Assembly (NCBI RefSeq): GCF_015222005.1
Contig: NZ_JADFFL010000001.1
Span: 62,001-126,000, forward strand
Source of the DNA: Mucilaginibacter myungsuensis
GTDB lineage: Bacteria > Bacteroidota > Bacteroidia > Sphingobacteriales > Sphingobacteriaceae
Direction: 5' to 3'
Length of the DNA stretch: 64,000 nucleotides
Position 1 is the stretch's first letter, and the number at the start of each line of letters is the position of its first letter. Below the pieces are notes generated by a model, which searched no databases, was not told the origin of the DNA, and worked only from the letters and a program-made list of their open reading frames with translations. This document shows, in pieces, positions 8,342 through 16,897 of this stretch. The position numbers and the translations under genes are program-made.

Positions 8342-9340
8342 ATGCGAAAATTTACATTCCTACTTTTACTATCAGGCGCTGCCCTATTTGCGCAAGCGCA
8401 AACCAAAGCACCAAACCCAAGGCCCATTACCATGGCCGAATACGAAAAGGCGCAAACCTACACAGTTGCTAACTTAGATGCCGACACTTATGTAAAGTTT
8501 GATAATGCTTACGTGCTCGACCGTTACGAAGGCCGCAAACCATACTTTATTACCGGTAGCGACGGCTTAAAAAAGCGTATAGATCTTTATAAACTGATCG
8601 CCAAGGAGGGCATGCAGGAGATAGGCCTAATGGTTTTCTACACCAACGAGAAAGGCAAGATCTACAAAGCCCTGGTGCCTGATTTTACTGCTGATGCAAA
8701 GGTTTGGGACAAGTACTTTAATGATATCGATAACATTAATAAAGTAGAGACCAACTTTATCCTGAAGCTGTCGTATATCCTGTCAAAAGAGATGGCCTTC
8801 CAGCAATACAAGGTGATCAACGGTGGCAAGGATATGAAAGAAGAGAATGCCACCTATGGTAACGACATCTGTTTCCCGGGCGACGAGGAAGTGACCATGG
8901 CCGATGGCAGCAAAAAGATATTAGCTGCGATAAAACCGGGCGATAGGGTAGTATCTATCGATCCGGAAACCAAGGCAGCCAGTATTGTTAATGTAAAAGA
9001 ACTAACCACGCACGATGCTAAGAATTACGCGCTGACGCGCCTGGTATTGGTATCAGCAAAAACCAAGAAGACTTTAACTGGTGAATATATCGATCTGAAT
9101 ACCAAAGTGCTGCAAGCTACACCTAACCACCCGATGCCAACCAAAGATGGTCGCCTAAAAATGGGCGAAGTGGCCGAAGGACAGGAAGTGCTTTGCCTGA
9201 ATGAAAAAACAGGCGAGTACGAAGCCTTTACTGTAATGCAAAAGACCGAAAAAGGCGGCGGCGTACAAAAGGTTTACAACATTGTAGCCGATGGCGGTAG
9301 TACCCTGATCCTAAATGGGGTGATGGTGTTGCAGAAGTAA
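8342..9340 (+). CDS. Secreted protein with C-terminal Hint (hedgehog/intein) domain
   Basis: A signal peptide (MRKFTFLLLLSGAALFAQAQ) and a unique N-terminal region (21-175, unrecognised) precede a Hint domain from about residue 176. Block A is CFPGDEEVTMADG with the nucleophile Cys177; block B is TPNHPMPTKDG with Thr260 and His263; the last strands are KVYNIVADGG and NGVMVLQK. Inteins and many Hint proteins end NGxxVHN; here the His-Asn is absent and the protein ends there, as in hedgehog-type domains that cleave at their N-edge through a thioester without splicing. Self-cleavage before Cys177 is therefore plausible but not shown. It stands alone between a terminator and the DEAD-box gene. 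Confidence 0.85.
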   Translation: MRKFTFLLLLSGAALFAQAQTKAPNPRPITMAEYEKAQTYTVANLDADTYVKFDNAYVLDRYEGRKPYFITGSDGLKKRIDLYKLIAKEGMQEIGLMVFYTNEKGKIYKALVPDFTADAKVWDKYFNDIDNINKVETNFILKLSYILSKEMAFQQYKVINGGKDMKEENATYGNDICFPGDEEVTMADGSKKILAAIKPGDRVVSIDPETKAASIVNVKELTTHDAKNYALTRLVLVSAKTKKTLTGEYIDLNTKVLQATPNHPMPTKDGRLKMGEVAEGQEVLCLNEKTGEYEAFTVMQKTEKGGGVQKVYNIVADGGSTLILNGVMVLQK

Positions 9341-9361
9341 TAGGATAGAAGAGCTATTATG

Positions 9362-9398
9362 AAATGGTTGTTGGATATTACAGATCCGGCAACCATTT
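9362..9398 (+). terminator. Possible weak terminator after the Hint-domain gene
   Basis: A 9-bp inverted repeat, AAATGGTTG (9362-9370) and CAACCATTT (9390-9398), with a 19-nt loop followed by a T-rich stretch. The long loop makes it weak. Confidence 0.4.
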
Positions 9399-9440
9399 TG
9401 TGTTTTATAGCCCCTACGAACCCCTTCCCTAAAAAATACC

Positions 9441-9448
9441 TACCTTTG
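9441..9448 (+). promoter_or_regulatory. Bacteroidota -7 element TACCTTTG next to a start codon
   Basis: Exact match to TAnnTTTG ending five nt before the ATG at 9454. No clear -33 TTTG is seen. The predicted transcript starts at or next to the start codon, which suggests a leaderless mRNA. Confidence 0.5.
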
Positions 9449-9453
9449 CGGCC

Positions 9454-10761
9454 ATGGGATGGCTGGAAAAGATCAAACTAACTAAACAATTACTACGTTC
9501 TGCCGCTGAGGCGGGTTATGCGTCGCCGACGGAGATGCAATTAAAGACCATGTCGAGAATGATCGGTGGGAACGACCTGGTCGCTGTCGGTCCGCAAGGC
9601 AGCGGTAAAACTACTGCTTATGTGCTAAGTGTACTTAATCGCTTTAATTATGCTCCGGACGGTGTGCCGCAAGTACTGATCTTAGTGCCTAACCAGGATG
9701 CTGTTGAAGCCGTGATAGATCGGTTTGATACACTTAACCGTAACCGTTCTATATCGATAGTGGGCCTGTATGCTGCGCCTGGAATTGAGGGGCAAATGGA
9801 TGCCCTGGCAGATGGTGCTGACATTGTGGTAGCTACTCCCGATAGGGCCCGTGCTATCTATCTTAAGTTAGGCTTGAACTTAAATAAGTTACAAGTGATC
9901 ATTGTTGACGATGCCGATCTTATAGTTAAACAAGGTTTACAGTTACCTGTGGCTGAACTTGCCAACAGTGTCCCCAAAGCGCAACGGATACTGTTTACCG
10001 AGGTGATGCACGAGAAGCTGGAAAAAATGATAGGTAATGTAATGGTCGATGCAACACCGGTGATCGAGGTAGACGAGATAGGCGAGCCAACCTTGTCATT
10101 ACTGCCGCAGATGTTATATCAGGTACCAAATTTTGGTACCAAAATAAACTTGCTTAATCTGTTTATGCAGGACGAGGAATTGTTCACCAAGGTGATCGTC
10201 TTCGTTAATACAAAACAAACTGCTATGAAGATCTATGATGAGCTTAGCAAGATCAACCGAGGTTCGATAGCACTACTAAATTCATGGAACCCAACTTTAA
10301 CAAGCATCGATGATGTGGCTACCTTCAAAGATAGCGATACCCGCATGCTTATTGTCGCTAACGAGAATAATGACGAGGTAACTTTAGATGGTGTACCATT
10401 CATTCTGCATTTTGACCTTCCTGAAGAAAAAGATATCTACCTGGGTCGCGTGGTAAACAGTAGCGGGAGCAACGAAGATGACGAAACCATAACCATCACT
10501 CTGGCTACCGATATTGAATTGACGTTAGTTAAACGTATAGAACAAGCCGGCGGACAAAAAATGCAGGTAATGGAATTACCGGACGACCTGGTCATCGCCA
10601 AAGAGAAAAAGAAAAAAGAAGAAGCCCCTAAAGCTTCGACTAAAGAAGATACTAATGCTCCCGGCGCTGCTTTTCATGAAAAGAAAGCTAAGAACTCAAA
10701 GAACTACAATTATAGCTCAGGTGAGAAGGCTAAGATGAATATGAAGAAGAAGCACGGATAG
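9454..10761 (+). CDS. Divergent DEAD-box helicase-like protein
   Basis: RecA-like two-domain protein of the DEAD-box family, 435 residues. Visible: Q-motif-like SPTEMQ (24-29), Walker A GPQGSGKTT (47-55), motif Ib TPDRAR (129-134) and motif II DDAD (152-155) in place of DEAD. Motif III (SAT) is replaced by FTE near 181-183, and the usual HRxGR of motif VI is not recognisable (YLGRVVNSSGSN). The C-terminus is a lysine-rich basic tail. ATP binding may persist but RNA unwinding is doubtful; it may be an RNA-binding or regulatory paralogue. Preceded directly by a -7 element. Confidence 0.8.
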   Translation: MGWLEKIKLTKQLLRSAAEAGYASPTEMQLKTMSRMIGGNDLVAVGPQGSGKTTAYVLSVLNRFNYAPDGVPQVLILVPNQDAVEAVIDRFDTLNRNRSISIVGLYAAPGIEGQMDALADGADIVVATPDRARAIYLKLGLNLNKLQVIIVDDADLIVKQGLQLPVAELANSVPKAQRILFTEVMHEKLEKMIGNVMVDATPVIEVDEIGEPTLSLLPQMLYQVPNFGTKINLLNLFMQDEELFTKVIVFVNTKQTAMKIYDELSKINRGSIALLNSWNPTLTSIDDVATFKDSDTRMLIVANENNDEVTLDGVPFILHFDLPEEKDIYLGRVVNSSGSNEDDETITITLATDIELTLVKRIEQAGGQKMQVMELPDDLVIAKEKKKKEEAPKASTKEDTNAPGAAFHEKKAKNSKNYNYSSGEKAKMNMKKKHG

Positions 10762-10857
10762 ACAAACAATATCCCTCTCCATATTTAACTTCAAGTTCCA
10801 ACGGACTATAAATTCGGTATTACAAAAAAGTTTGCGAAAGTTAGCTTAAGGTGACAA

Positions 10858-11985
10858 TTACAATCTATGGAACCAACCCTTTCGCCAAAAAACGAACAGC
10901 TGTATACCAGCAATTAGTCCCATTAGGATCAATGCGTAGATATAACCGTGATCCCAGTACAGTTCGGGCATGTTATCGGGGATGGTTTCGCCGTGCACAC
11001 CCTCTCGGGAGAAGTTCATGCCATAGATCCCTGCAATAAAGGTCAGTGGTATAAAGATGACCGAGATAATGGTGAGTACCTTCATTATCTCGTTCATGCG
11101 GTTGCTCACCATGGATAAGTAAAGGTCTACCAAACTGGAAGTGATCTCTTTATAACTATCGATCATATCCATGGATTGGATGGTATGATCATATGCATCC
11201 CGCAGATAGGTTTTGGTCTCGGGCGTGATCAGCGGACTATCGCTCCTGATCATATCGTTGATCTTATCACGCTCGGGCCAGCTGGCGCGGCGCATAACAA
11301 TGAGGGCGCGTTTAAGGTGCTGGGCATCATACATGATGCTTTTATCGGGTTTGATGTAAAGTTTTTCTTCTACCAGATCCAGCTTATCGCCGATGGTAGA
11401 TAAGATCACAAAATACTGATCAATGATCATATCCATCAGTGCGTAACACATATAACCGGCGCCACCTGTACGGATAGATCCTTTGCCAACCTTAAGGCGG
11501 GTCTTTATCGGTGCAAAGCGGTCTTCGTTATCTTCCTCAAAACTAATGATCAGCTTATCCTTAACAATGGCCGAAAATTGTGTGTTAGATAGCTCATGCT
11601 TAGGTGTCAGCTTCATGATGCGGCTGACGGCAAAAACGTAGTCGTCGTATTCCTCAAACTTAGGCCGCTGGTGATTGCTGGTAATGTCTTCTAAAACAAG
11701 CGGGTTAATGTTGAGTTGCTCACCAATGGATTCAATCAATTGAGTATCACCCAAACCATTTATCTGTATCCAATGCGTATGGTCGGGGCAGCTTTTAAAC
11801 TGCTCTAATATCTCGGGGATGGTCGTCCCCTCGCATTTAACTACCTCTTGCGCATTGTAGGAGTAGATGTTGATCTTTGGCTCAATGGCATCCTCGGCAA
11901 TACGGATCGTACCCGGGCTATCACCCACGTTACCCATCCGTTTTTTGATATTCAGTTTTAGCTGTGCCTTGGCCAATGCATTCAT
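10858..11985 (-). CDS. corA: CorA family magnesium/cobalt transporter
   Basis: Pentameric inner-membrane Mg2+ (Co2+) channel. A large N-terminal cytoplasmic domain (residues 1-300) with long charged helices precedes two C-terminal membrane helices; the first ends with the selectivity motif GMN at 322-324 (FIAGIYGMNF) and the second spans about 349-368, followed by a basic tail. The length of 375 residues is normal. The start directly abuts the stop codon of the upstream wbqC-like gene, so the two are probably co-transcribed. It converges with the DEAD-box gene across about 95 nt with no clear hairpin. Confidence 0.93.
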   Translation of the reverse strand: MNALAKAQLKLNIKKRMGNVGDSPGTIRIAEDAIEPKINIYSYNAQEVVKCEGTTIPEILEQFKSCPDHTHWIQINGLGDTQLIESIGEQLNINPLVLEDITSNHQRPKFEEYDDYVFAVSRIMKLTPKHELSNTQFSAIVKDKLIISFEEDNEDRFAPIKTRLKVGKGSIRTGGAGYMCYALMDMIIDQYFVILSTIGDKLDLVEEKLYIKPDKSIMYDAQHLKRALIVMRRASWPERDKINDMIRSDSPLITPETKTYLRDAYDHTIQSMDMIDSYKEITSSLVDLYLSMVSNRMNEIMKVLTIISVIFIPLTFIAGIYGMNFSREGVHGETIPDNMPELYWDHGYIYALILMGLIAGIQLFVFWRKGWFHRL

Positions 11986-12597
11986 CTATAAATAATTTAT
12001 GGTTTGCGGGCCTTGATTGAATAGCAGGTCAACAATACTCAGGTTCTTCAAAAAGCCGATCCGCTCTTCAAAAACCTGAAAATAGGATTTTTGTTCGTAC
12101 CCGCTTTCCGCTTTGGCACTTATGGTTTTGCGGTAGTCGGCCATATCATCGTATTTGGCATGAAACTCTTCGGTATAATTCAGGTTTACCTTCAGCTTTA
12201 TCATACCTAACACTATGTTCAGCAATTCCTGATTATAGTCGAATAAGAACTCGAACCTGTCTTCGTAAAAACGGGCAAAGTCATCCTCGTAATATTCAAA
12301 AAATGCCGAGCGGCGATAGCATGATTGCAGGCTCATCCAATGCAGGCGTTGCCATCTAAAGTCGTAACTGATGCGCACGTCCTTCACGCTGGTATGTACT
12401 TTAGAACCTTTGATCACCGGTATGGTCAGGTCCAATGGCCCATCGGGCGAGTAGATGGTGGCCCGGTTGCGGTAGGTCTGCTTGATGAGGTGTTCGTGAT
12501 GTTCTATCAGCACATTTTGTTTGTGCTTGTTCAATAGTGTAAAATATTCGACAGGCGGTAGATAAAACATTGGAAGAACAGCGCCGTTATCCGTCAT
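11986..12597 (-). CDS. WbqC-like family protein
   Basis: WbqC family, often found in O-antigen or glycan-modification loci and thought to act in aminosugar modification; its activity is not established. Recognised by the early PMFYLPPVEYFTLL, a central RATIYSPDGPLDLTIPV and SYDFRWQRLHWMSLQSCYRRSAFFEYY, which corresponds to the conserved W..h...i...Y.ksPyF block. 203 residues, normal for the family. Divergent from the lipid A-type acyltransferase and glycosyltransferase 37 nt away, which fits an envelope role. Its stop abuts the corA start. Confidence 0.87.
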   Translation of the reverse strand: MTDNGAVLPMFYLPPVEYFTLLNKHKQNVLIEHHEHLIKQTYRNRATIYSPDGPLDLTIPVIKGSKVHTSVKDVRISYDFRWQRLHWMSLQSCYRRSAFFEYYEDDFARFYEDRFEFLFDYNQELLNIVLGMIKLKVNLNYTEEFHAKYDDMADYRKTISAKAESGYEQKSYFQVFEERIGFLKNLSIVDLLFNQGPQTINYL

Positions 12598-12604
12598 AAA
12601 TTTT

Positions 12605-12612
12605 TATGTTTG
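12605..12612 (+). promoter_or_regulatory. -7 element TATGTTTG upstream of the acyltransferase
   Basis: Exact TAnnTTTG match 22 nt before the ATG at 12635, in the 37-nt divergent spacer. No convincing -33 element. Confidence 0.45.
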
Positions 12613-12634
12613 CAGTTAAAACTGGTCGAAATTA

Positions 12635-13522
12635 ATGATAATTAAAGGGCTTTCAAGAATAGGCGTATTCTTTTTGTACCTGCTTTCTTTATTGCCCTTT
12701 TGGTTGCTGTACATCATATCCGATGTATTGTACATCATCCTATATTACATAATTGGCTATCGCAGAGCCGTTGTAGACGAAAATCTGTCCAATTCCTTTC
12801 CTGAAAAAACAGCCGAAGAACGGAAAGTCATTGCCAAAAAGTATTACCGTTACCTCGGGGATCTGATCATGGAGACTTTTAAGATGCTCAGTATCTCCAA
12901 GGAAGAGTCGCGACGCAGATTTTCACCTGCCAAGCCTGATACCGACCAGCGTGTGCGCGATCATTTAGCACAAGACCGCACCGTTTTAGTAGCTGCCGGC
13001 CATTATGGTAACTGGGAGCTAAGCGCGTTGAGTTGCAGTATGATCACCGATAAGGATAGGATCGTTGTTTACAAACCATTGGCCGATGAAGTGTTTGACG
13101 ATATGTTCAAAAAGATGCGGTCGCGTTTTGGAGGTACACCCGTGGCTATGAAGGACACTTTACGTAAACTGGCGACCTTGCGGGGCAAGCCGAGTTTAAC
13201 GGTATTAGTGTCCGACCAAACCCCTGTGCGCGAGACGGTACAATACTTTACCCAATTTTTAAACCAGCCGACGGCGATATTTTTGGGAATAGAGAAACTG
13301 GCTAACGCGATGAATGCCGTTGTTGGTTTTTGGGATGTGCGCTGCGTAAAACGCGGTTATTACACTTACGAATTTGTGGTGCTGACCACCGAGCCAAAGC
13401 AATTGGCCGAATATGAGATAACGAACATGCACGTTGCTTATTTAGAGCAGATGATAAAAGCCGAGCCGCAGTACTGGCTATGGTCGCACAAAAGATGGAA
13501 ATTTAAGCCCGAACACGTATAG
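12635..13522 (+). CDS. Lipid A biosynthesis (LpxL/HtrB-like) acyltransferase
   Basis: Membrane-anchored lysophospholipid/lipid A acyltransferase that adds secondary acyl chains to lipid A or a related lipid. The N-terminal hydrophobic anchor covers about residues 7-40; the catalytic HxxxxE motif is H123-YGNW-E128, followed by blocks around VVYKPLADEVFDDMF and SLTVLVSDQTPV; the C-terminal WLWSHKRWKFKP is a family signature. 295 residues, typical. The ATG of the GT2 gene follows its TAG directly, so the two form an operon and may act on the same cell-surface glycolipid. Confidence 0.92.
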   Translation: MIIKGLSRIGVFFLYLLSLLPFWLLYIISDVLYIILYYIIGYRRAVVDENLSNSFPEKTAEERKVIAKKYYRYLGDLIMETFKMLSISKEESRRRFSPAKPDTDQRVRDHLAQDRTVLVAAGHYGNWELSALSCSMITDKDRIVVYKPLADEVFDDMFKKMRSRFGGTPVAMKDTLRKLATLRGKPSLTVLVSDQTPVRETVQYFTQFLNQPTAIFLGIEKLANAMNAVVGFWDVRCVKRGYYTYEFVVLTTEPKQLAEYEITNMHVAYLEQMIKAEPQYWLWSHKRWKFKPEHV

Positions 13523-14557
13523 ATGAGCAATTTACCTAAAGTAGCGGTAGTTATTTTAAACTGGAACGGCTTAAAACACCTTAGTCAATTTTTGCCCTCG
13601 GTACTGGCAAGCGAGTGGGACAACCTGGATATTGTGGTTGGTGATAATGCATCGAGCGATGGTTCGGTCAGCTTCCTGCAACATACATTTCCAACCGTCA
13701 GTATAATTCAGAATGACCAGAATTACGGCTTTACAGGTGGCTATAATCGTGTATTGGAACAGGTTGAAGCTGATTACCTCATATTGCTGAATTCGGATAT
13801 CGAAGTTACCCCTAACTGGATCAAACCGGTCATCGACATGATGGAGGCCGACGAGCTGATCGCTGCCGCCGCCCCAAAGATCAAGTCATATCATCAGCAA
13901 ACGCATTTTGAGCATGCCGGAGCTGCAGGTGGATTTATAGATAGCTATGGTTATCCATTTTGCCGCGGACGTATATTTTACGAAGTAGAAGAGGACAAAG
14001 GCCAGTACGATACGTCGGGCGAAGTTTTTTGGGCATCGGGCGCTGCCATGTTCATTAAAAAGAAATGCTGGGATCTGGCCGGGGGTTTTGACGAACGCTT
14101 TTTTGCCCATATGGAAGAAATAGATCTTTGCTGGCGATTAAAGAACCTTGACTATAAGATCATGTACTGCGCCGAGTCGGAGGTATTCCATGTTGGCGGC
14201 GGTACGTTAGACAAGGAGAACCCATTTAAGACCTACCTCAACTTCCGCAATAACTTGCTGTTGCTTAAAAAGAACCTCTCGTTCGGCAGGGCATTTTATA
14301 CGATCAGTTTACGTATCTGGCTCGACTTTTTGGCCGTGATCCGCTTTATGAACGAGGGTAAACGTAAAGATGCCTGGGCGGTAAGCCGTGCGCATCAAAA
14401 CTTTTTCAGGACACTTTTCAATCGTCCGGCGTTTAAAGTTACCAAAGCGCACCATACCACCTTAAAGTGCATGTACAAGCGCAACATCGTTTGGGATTTC
14501 TTCATCAAAAAGAAAAAGGCGTTCAGCGATCTAAGTTCAGAGGATTTCTTTCGGTAA
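13523..14557 (+). CDS. Glycosyltransferase family 2
   Basis: GT-A fold transferase of the rhamnosyltransferase-like GT2 subfamily. Nucleotide-binding start VAVVILNWNG (7-16), VVGDNASSDGS near 39-49 and the DxD equivalent LLNSDIEV near 90-97; the acceptor-side motif is HMEEIDLCWRL. The C-terminal 90 residues are basic with hydrophobic patches, suggesting membrane association. Immediately downstream of the acyltransferase; sugar and acceptor are unknown. Confidence 0.92.
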   Translation: MSNLPKVAVVILNWNGLKHLSQFLPSVLASEWDNLDIVVGDNASSDGSVSFLQHTFPTVSIIQNDQNYGFTGGYNRVLEQVEADYLILLNSDIEVTPNWIKPVIDMMEADELIAAAAPKIKSYHQQTHFEHAGAAGGFIDSYGYPFCRGRIFYEVEEDKGQYDTSGEVFWASGAAMFIKKKCWDLAGGFDERFFAHMEEIDLCWRLKNLDYKIMYCAESEVFHVGGGTLDKENPFKTYLNFRNNLLLLKKNLSFGRAFYTISLRIWLDFLAVIRFMNEGKRKDAWAVSRAHQNFFRTLFNRPAFKVTKAHHTTLKCMYKRNIVWDFFIKKKKAFSDLSSEDFFR

Positions 14558-14627
14558 TTTTATGTTTATTTGAGATAGTGTAGCAGTTTACTGTTGCGTA
14601 TCATCAAAACTATCATATCCACCTAAA

Positions 14628-15521
14628 ATGAATTACTTAAAGAAAGGCTTCGCTTATTTGTTAGCTGCCACGCCACTGTTGGCTATTGCGCAAGACCAAC
14701 CACTGTACGATACCACACAAAAAGTACAACTAATATCCCGTCAGTTCAGCTTTACCGAGGGTGCGTCGGTAGATAAAAAGGGCAACGTTTTTTTCACTGA
14801 TCAGCCTAACGATAAGATATGGAAATACGACACCGACGGCAAGCTGAGTGTATTTTTAGATAAGACAGGTCGTGCCAACGGCACTTACTTTGACAAAAAA
14901 GGTAACCTGATCGTTTGTGCTGACGATAAAGGCGAATTATGGTCAATAGATAAGAATGGTAAAGTTGACGTCATCCTGAAAGATTATGAGAGCAAGCAGT
15001 TTAACGGCCCTAACGATCTTTGGATAAACTACAGATCAGGCGGCCTGTACTTTACCGATCCGTACTATCAGCGTGATTACTGGACCCGCAAAAAAGGCGA
15101 TCTTGACGGTCAAAAGTTGTACTACATAGCCAAAGGTGGCCAACCTGTAATAGCCGACGGAGAATTGCGCCAGCCCAACGGCATTGTAGGCACACCTGAT
15201 GGTAAAACGCTTTATGTGGCCGACCTTGGTGCCAATAAAACATACAAGTATACCATCAATAGCGACGGCTCACTGACCGATAAACAATTCCTGATCGGTC
15301 AAGGATCGGATGGGATGGTGCTGGATGAGCAGGGCAATATTTACCTGACCGGCAGGGGCGTAAGTGTATTTGATCCAACAGGGAAAAAGATCGCTCAAAT
15401 AGCCGTTCCGGAATCATGGACCGGAAACGTTTGCTTTGGTGGTAAGGATAAGAGGACGCTGTTCATCACGGCATCAAAAGGGTTGTATACGTTGAAAATG
15501 AATGTGAAAGGGGTTGAGTAA
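14628..15521 (+). CDS. SMP-30/gluconolactonase-like six-bladed propeller, secreted
   Basis: Periplasmic member of the SMP-30/gluconolactonase/LRE family, hydrolysing sugar lactones or related esters. The signal peptide ends AIAQ near residue 22. Propeller signatures: SFTEGASVDKKGNVFFTDQPNDKIW, FNGPNDLWINYRSGGLYFTDPYY (the metal-binding Asn and Asp region) and LRQPNGIVGTPDGKTLYVAD. 297 residues, complete. It stands alone with its own 5' spacer; the substrate is not predictable. Confidence 0.9.
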   Translation: MNYLKKGFAYLLAATPLLAIAQDQPLYDTTQKVQLISRQFSFTEGASVDKKGNVFFTDQPNDKIWKYDTDGKLSVFLDKTGRANGTYFDKKGNLIVCADDKGELWSIDKNGKVDVILKDYESKQFNGPNDLWINYRSGGLYFTDPYYQRDYWTRKKGDLDGQKLYYIAKGGQPVIADGELRQPNGIVGTPDGKTLYVADLGANKTYKYTINSDGSLTDKQFLIGQGSDGMVLDEQGNIYLTGRGVSVFDPTGKKIAQIAVPESWTGNVCFGGKDKRTLFITASKGLYTLKMNVKGVE

Positions 15522-15723
15522 GGGATCGAGCAGCAACATATTGCTTGATGTCCAACCGCCCGTCTTTATTCCCGTTAATTTCTACCTCGATATCGGAGTC
15601 CTCTGGTAAGCTAAGCCAAATTTGATACGAGTTGCCGAAAATTTGCTTGCTCTTCAGGCAGTACTTAAGAAAATCGGTGCCTAATTGTATATCGCAACAA
15701 ATATTCTGCTTTTTGTGTAAGTT
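15466..15723 (-). pseudogene. Possible remnant of a coding sequence, no start codon
   Basis: The 240-nt gap between 15522 and 15761 has one long open minus-strand frame of about 85 codons, bounded by TAA (15724-15726) and TGA (15466-15468) and containing no ATG before its last codons. The translation is protein-like, including IWLSLPEDSDIEVEINGN and GRLDIKQYVAARSL, but I recognise no family. It may be a decayed 3' fragment or chance. Confidence 0.3.
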
Positions 15724-15761
15724 TTAAAAAATGCAAACAACTAATAGTTGAAAAAGCATAT

Positions 15762-15959
15762 ATGAGAACTTTACTACTTTTAATGGCTGCAATAATAAGC
15801 ACCACATCTTGCGCACCCAATTCGTCTCCGGAGAAGCGAATGAATATTAAGAACCTGGAACTTGATCAGAAAGTTGAAGTGATCTCGAAACAGCAACAAG
15901 TATTAAGAGACAGTATTTTGATCTTGAAAAAGGAGATCGACGCCATCAAACATCAATAA
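15762..15959 (+). CDS. Small lipoprotein with coiled coil
   Basis: A 65-residue protein. The N-terminal signal has the lipobox-like STTSC, giving a lipidated Cys at about 17; residues 25-63 are charged and heptad-like (LELDQKVEVISKQQQVLRD), suggesting a short coiled coil as in Lpp-like or adaptor lipoproteins. It ends two nt before the ATG of the broken M23 peptidase gene, so they formed an operon. Function unknown. Confidence 0.65.
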   Translation: MRTLLLLMAAIISTTSCAPNSSPEKRMNIKNLELDQKVEVISKQQQVLRDSILILKKEIDAIKHQ

Positions 15960-15961
15960 GC

Positions 15962-16895
15962 ATGGCTGTTGAAAAAAAATCCGTGAAGAGCATACTATCA
16001 TTGATCATCATAGTATTTATCACTACCAGCGCCATTGCACAGCAAGAGCCGCTACAAGCCAAGTCTGTTATCAAGTTGTTTAAGGAGTACGTTAATGCCG
16101 GTCAGTATAACCTGGTCTGCAGTTTATTCGCCGAAAAAGCTAAAGCTAATTTCCCGCCCGATCGAACAGTTTCATTCCTTGAACAACTGCAAGGCAGGTA
16201 CGGCCATATAAAAAGCACATCGTTTATTTCGGTAGAAAATTCGTTTACCACCTACCTTGCTGATCTTGATAAGGGGCAGGTTGTAATATGGATAGCCGTA
16301 GATAGTCTTTCAAAGATCAATGGTTTGTTCGTTAAACCTTACCAGATCATTCCGGCGAAAGTTGAGCGTAATACTAGTAAATTATCGCTGCCTTTTAATG
16401 GCTCGTGGACCGTTTTTTGGGGCGGCGACACTAAAGCGCTTAATCTGCACAATGGCGTTAGATTTCAACAGTACGCTTTTGATATCGTTATTAATGGGTT
16501 GGACGGCCGTTCTTACAAAACAGACGGAAAGTCAAATACGGGCAGTAGATGGTGTTGCGGATAATATTCCCGGGAAGGTAAACACGATGTATGTGCCAGG
16601 CAATTCAGTGATATTAAAAACAGCAAATAATGAATATCTCTTTTTTGCTCATCTAAAACAACTCACTGTAAATGTTAAAGAGGGTGATGTGGTAAAGCAA
16701 GGGCAATTGCTTGGCCGGTGCGGCAACTCGGGTAATTCGTCTGAACCACATTTGCATTTCCATGTTCAGGATACGCCGAGTTTCGACACAGCAACCGGAA
16801 TAAAATGTTATTTCGAGCGCATCCATGTGAATGGAAAGATCATGGGTAATCATTCTCCGATCAAAGGGGACAGAATAGAGAATATCAAACTTTAG
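15962..16895 (+). pseudogene. Broken M23 (LytM-type) peptidoglycan endopeptidase
   Basis: The first frame (15962-16564) encodes a signal/membrane segment, a DUF3887-like N-terminal domain (about 35-125) and the first half of the M23 domain, including H163 and D174 (NLHNGVRFQQYAFDIV). It stops at TAA 16562-16564. The rest of the M23 domain continues in the +1 frame from about 16540 to 16895, with IPGKVNTMYVPGNSVILK and the HxH motif in NSSEPHLHFHVQD. The roughly 20 residues that family members usually carry between (E)DYYAFG and the VDG strand appear to be missing, so a 3n+2 nt deletion is more likely than a single-base error. Probably inactive. Confidence 0.8.
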
Positions 16896-16897
16896 TA

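Noticed and set aside
16320..16480. ATG-started second gene for the C-terminal half of the M23 peptidase
   Set aside because: The residues encoded before about 16540 in this frame do not resemble the family, and the preceding domain half is in the other frame; a broken single gene explains the data better.
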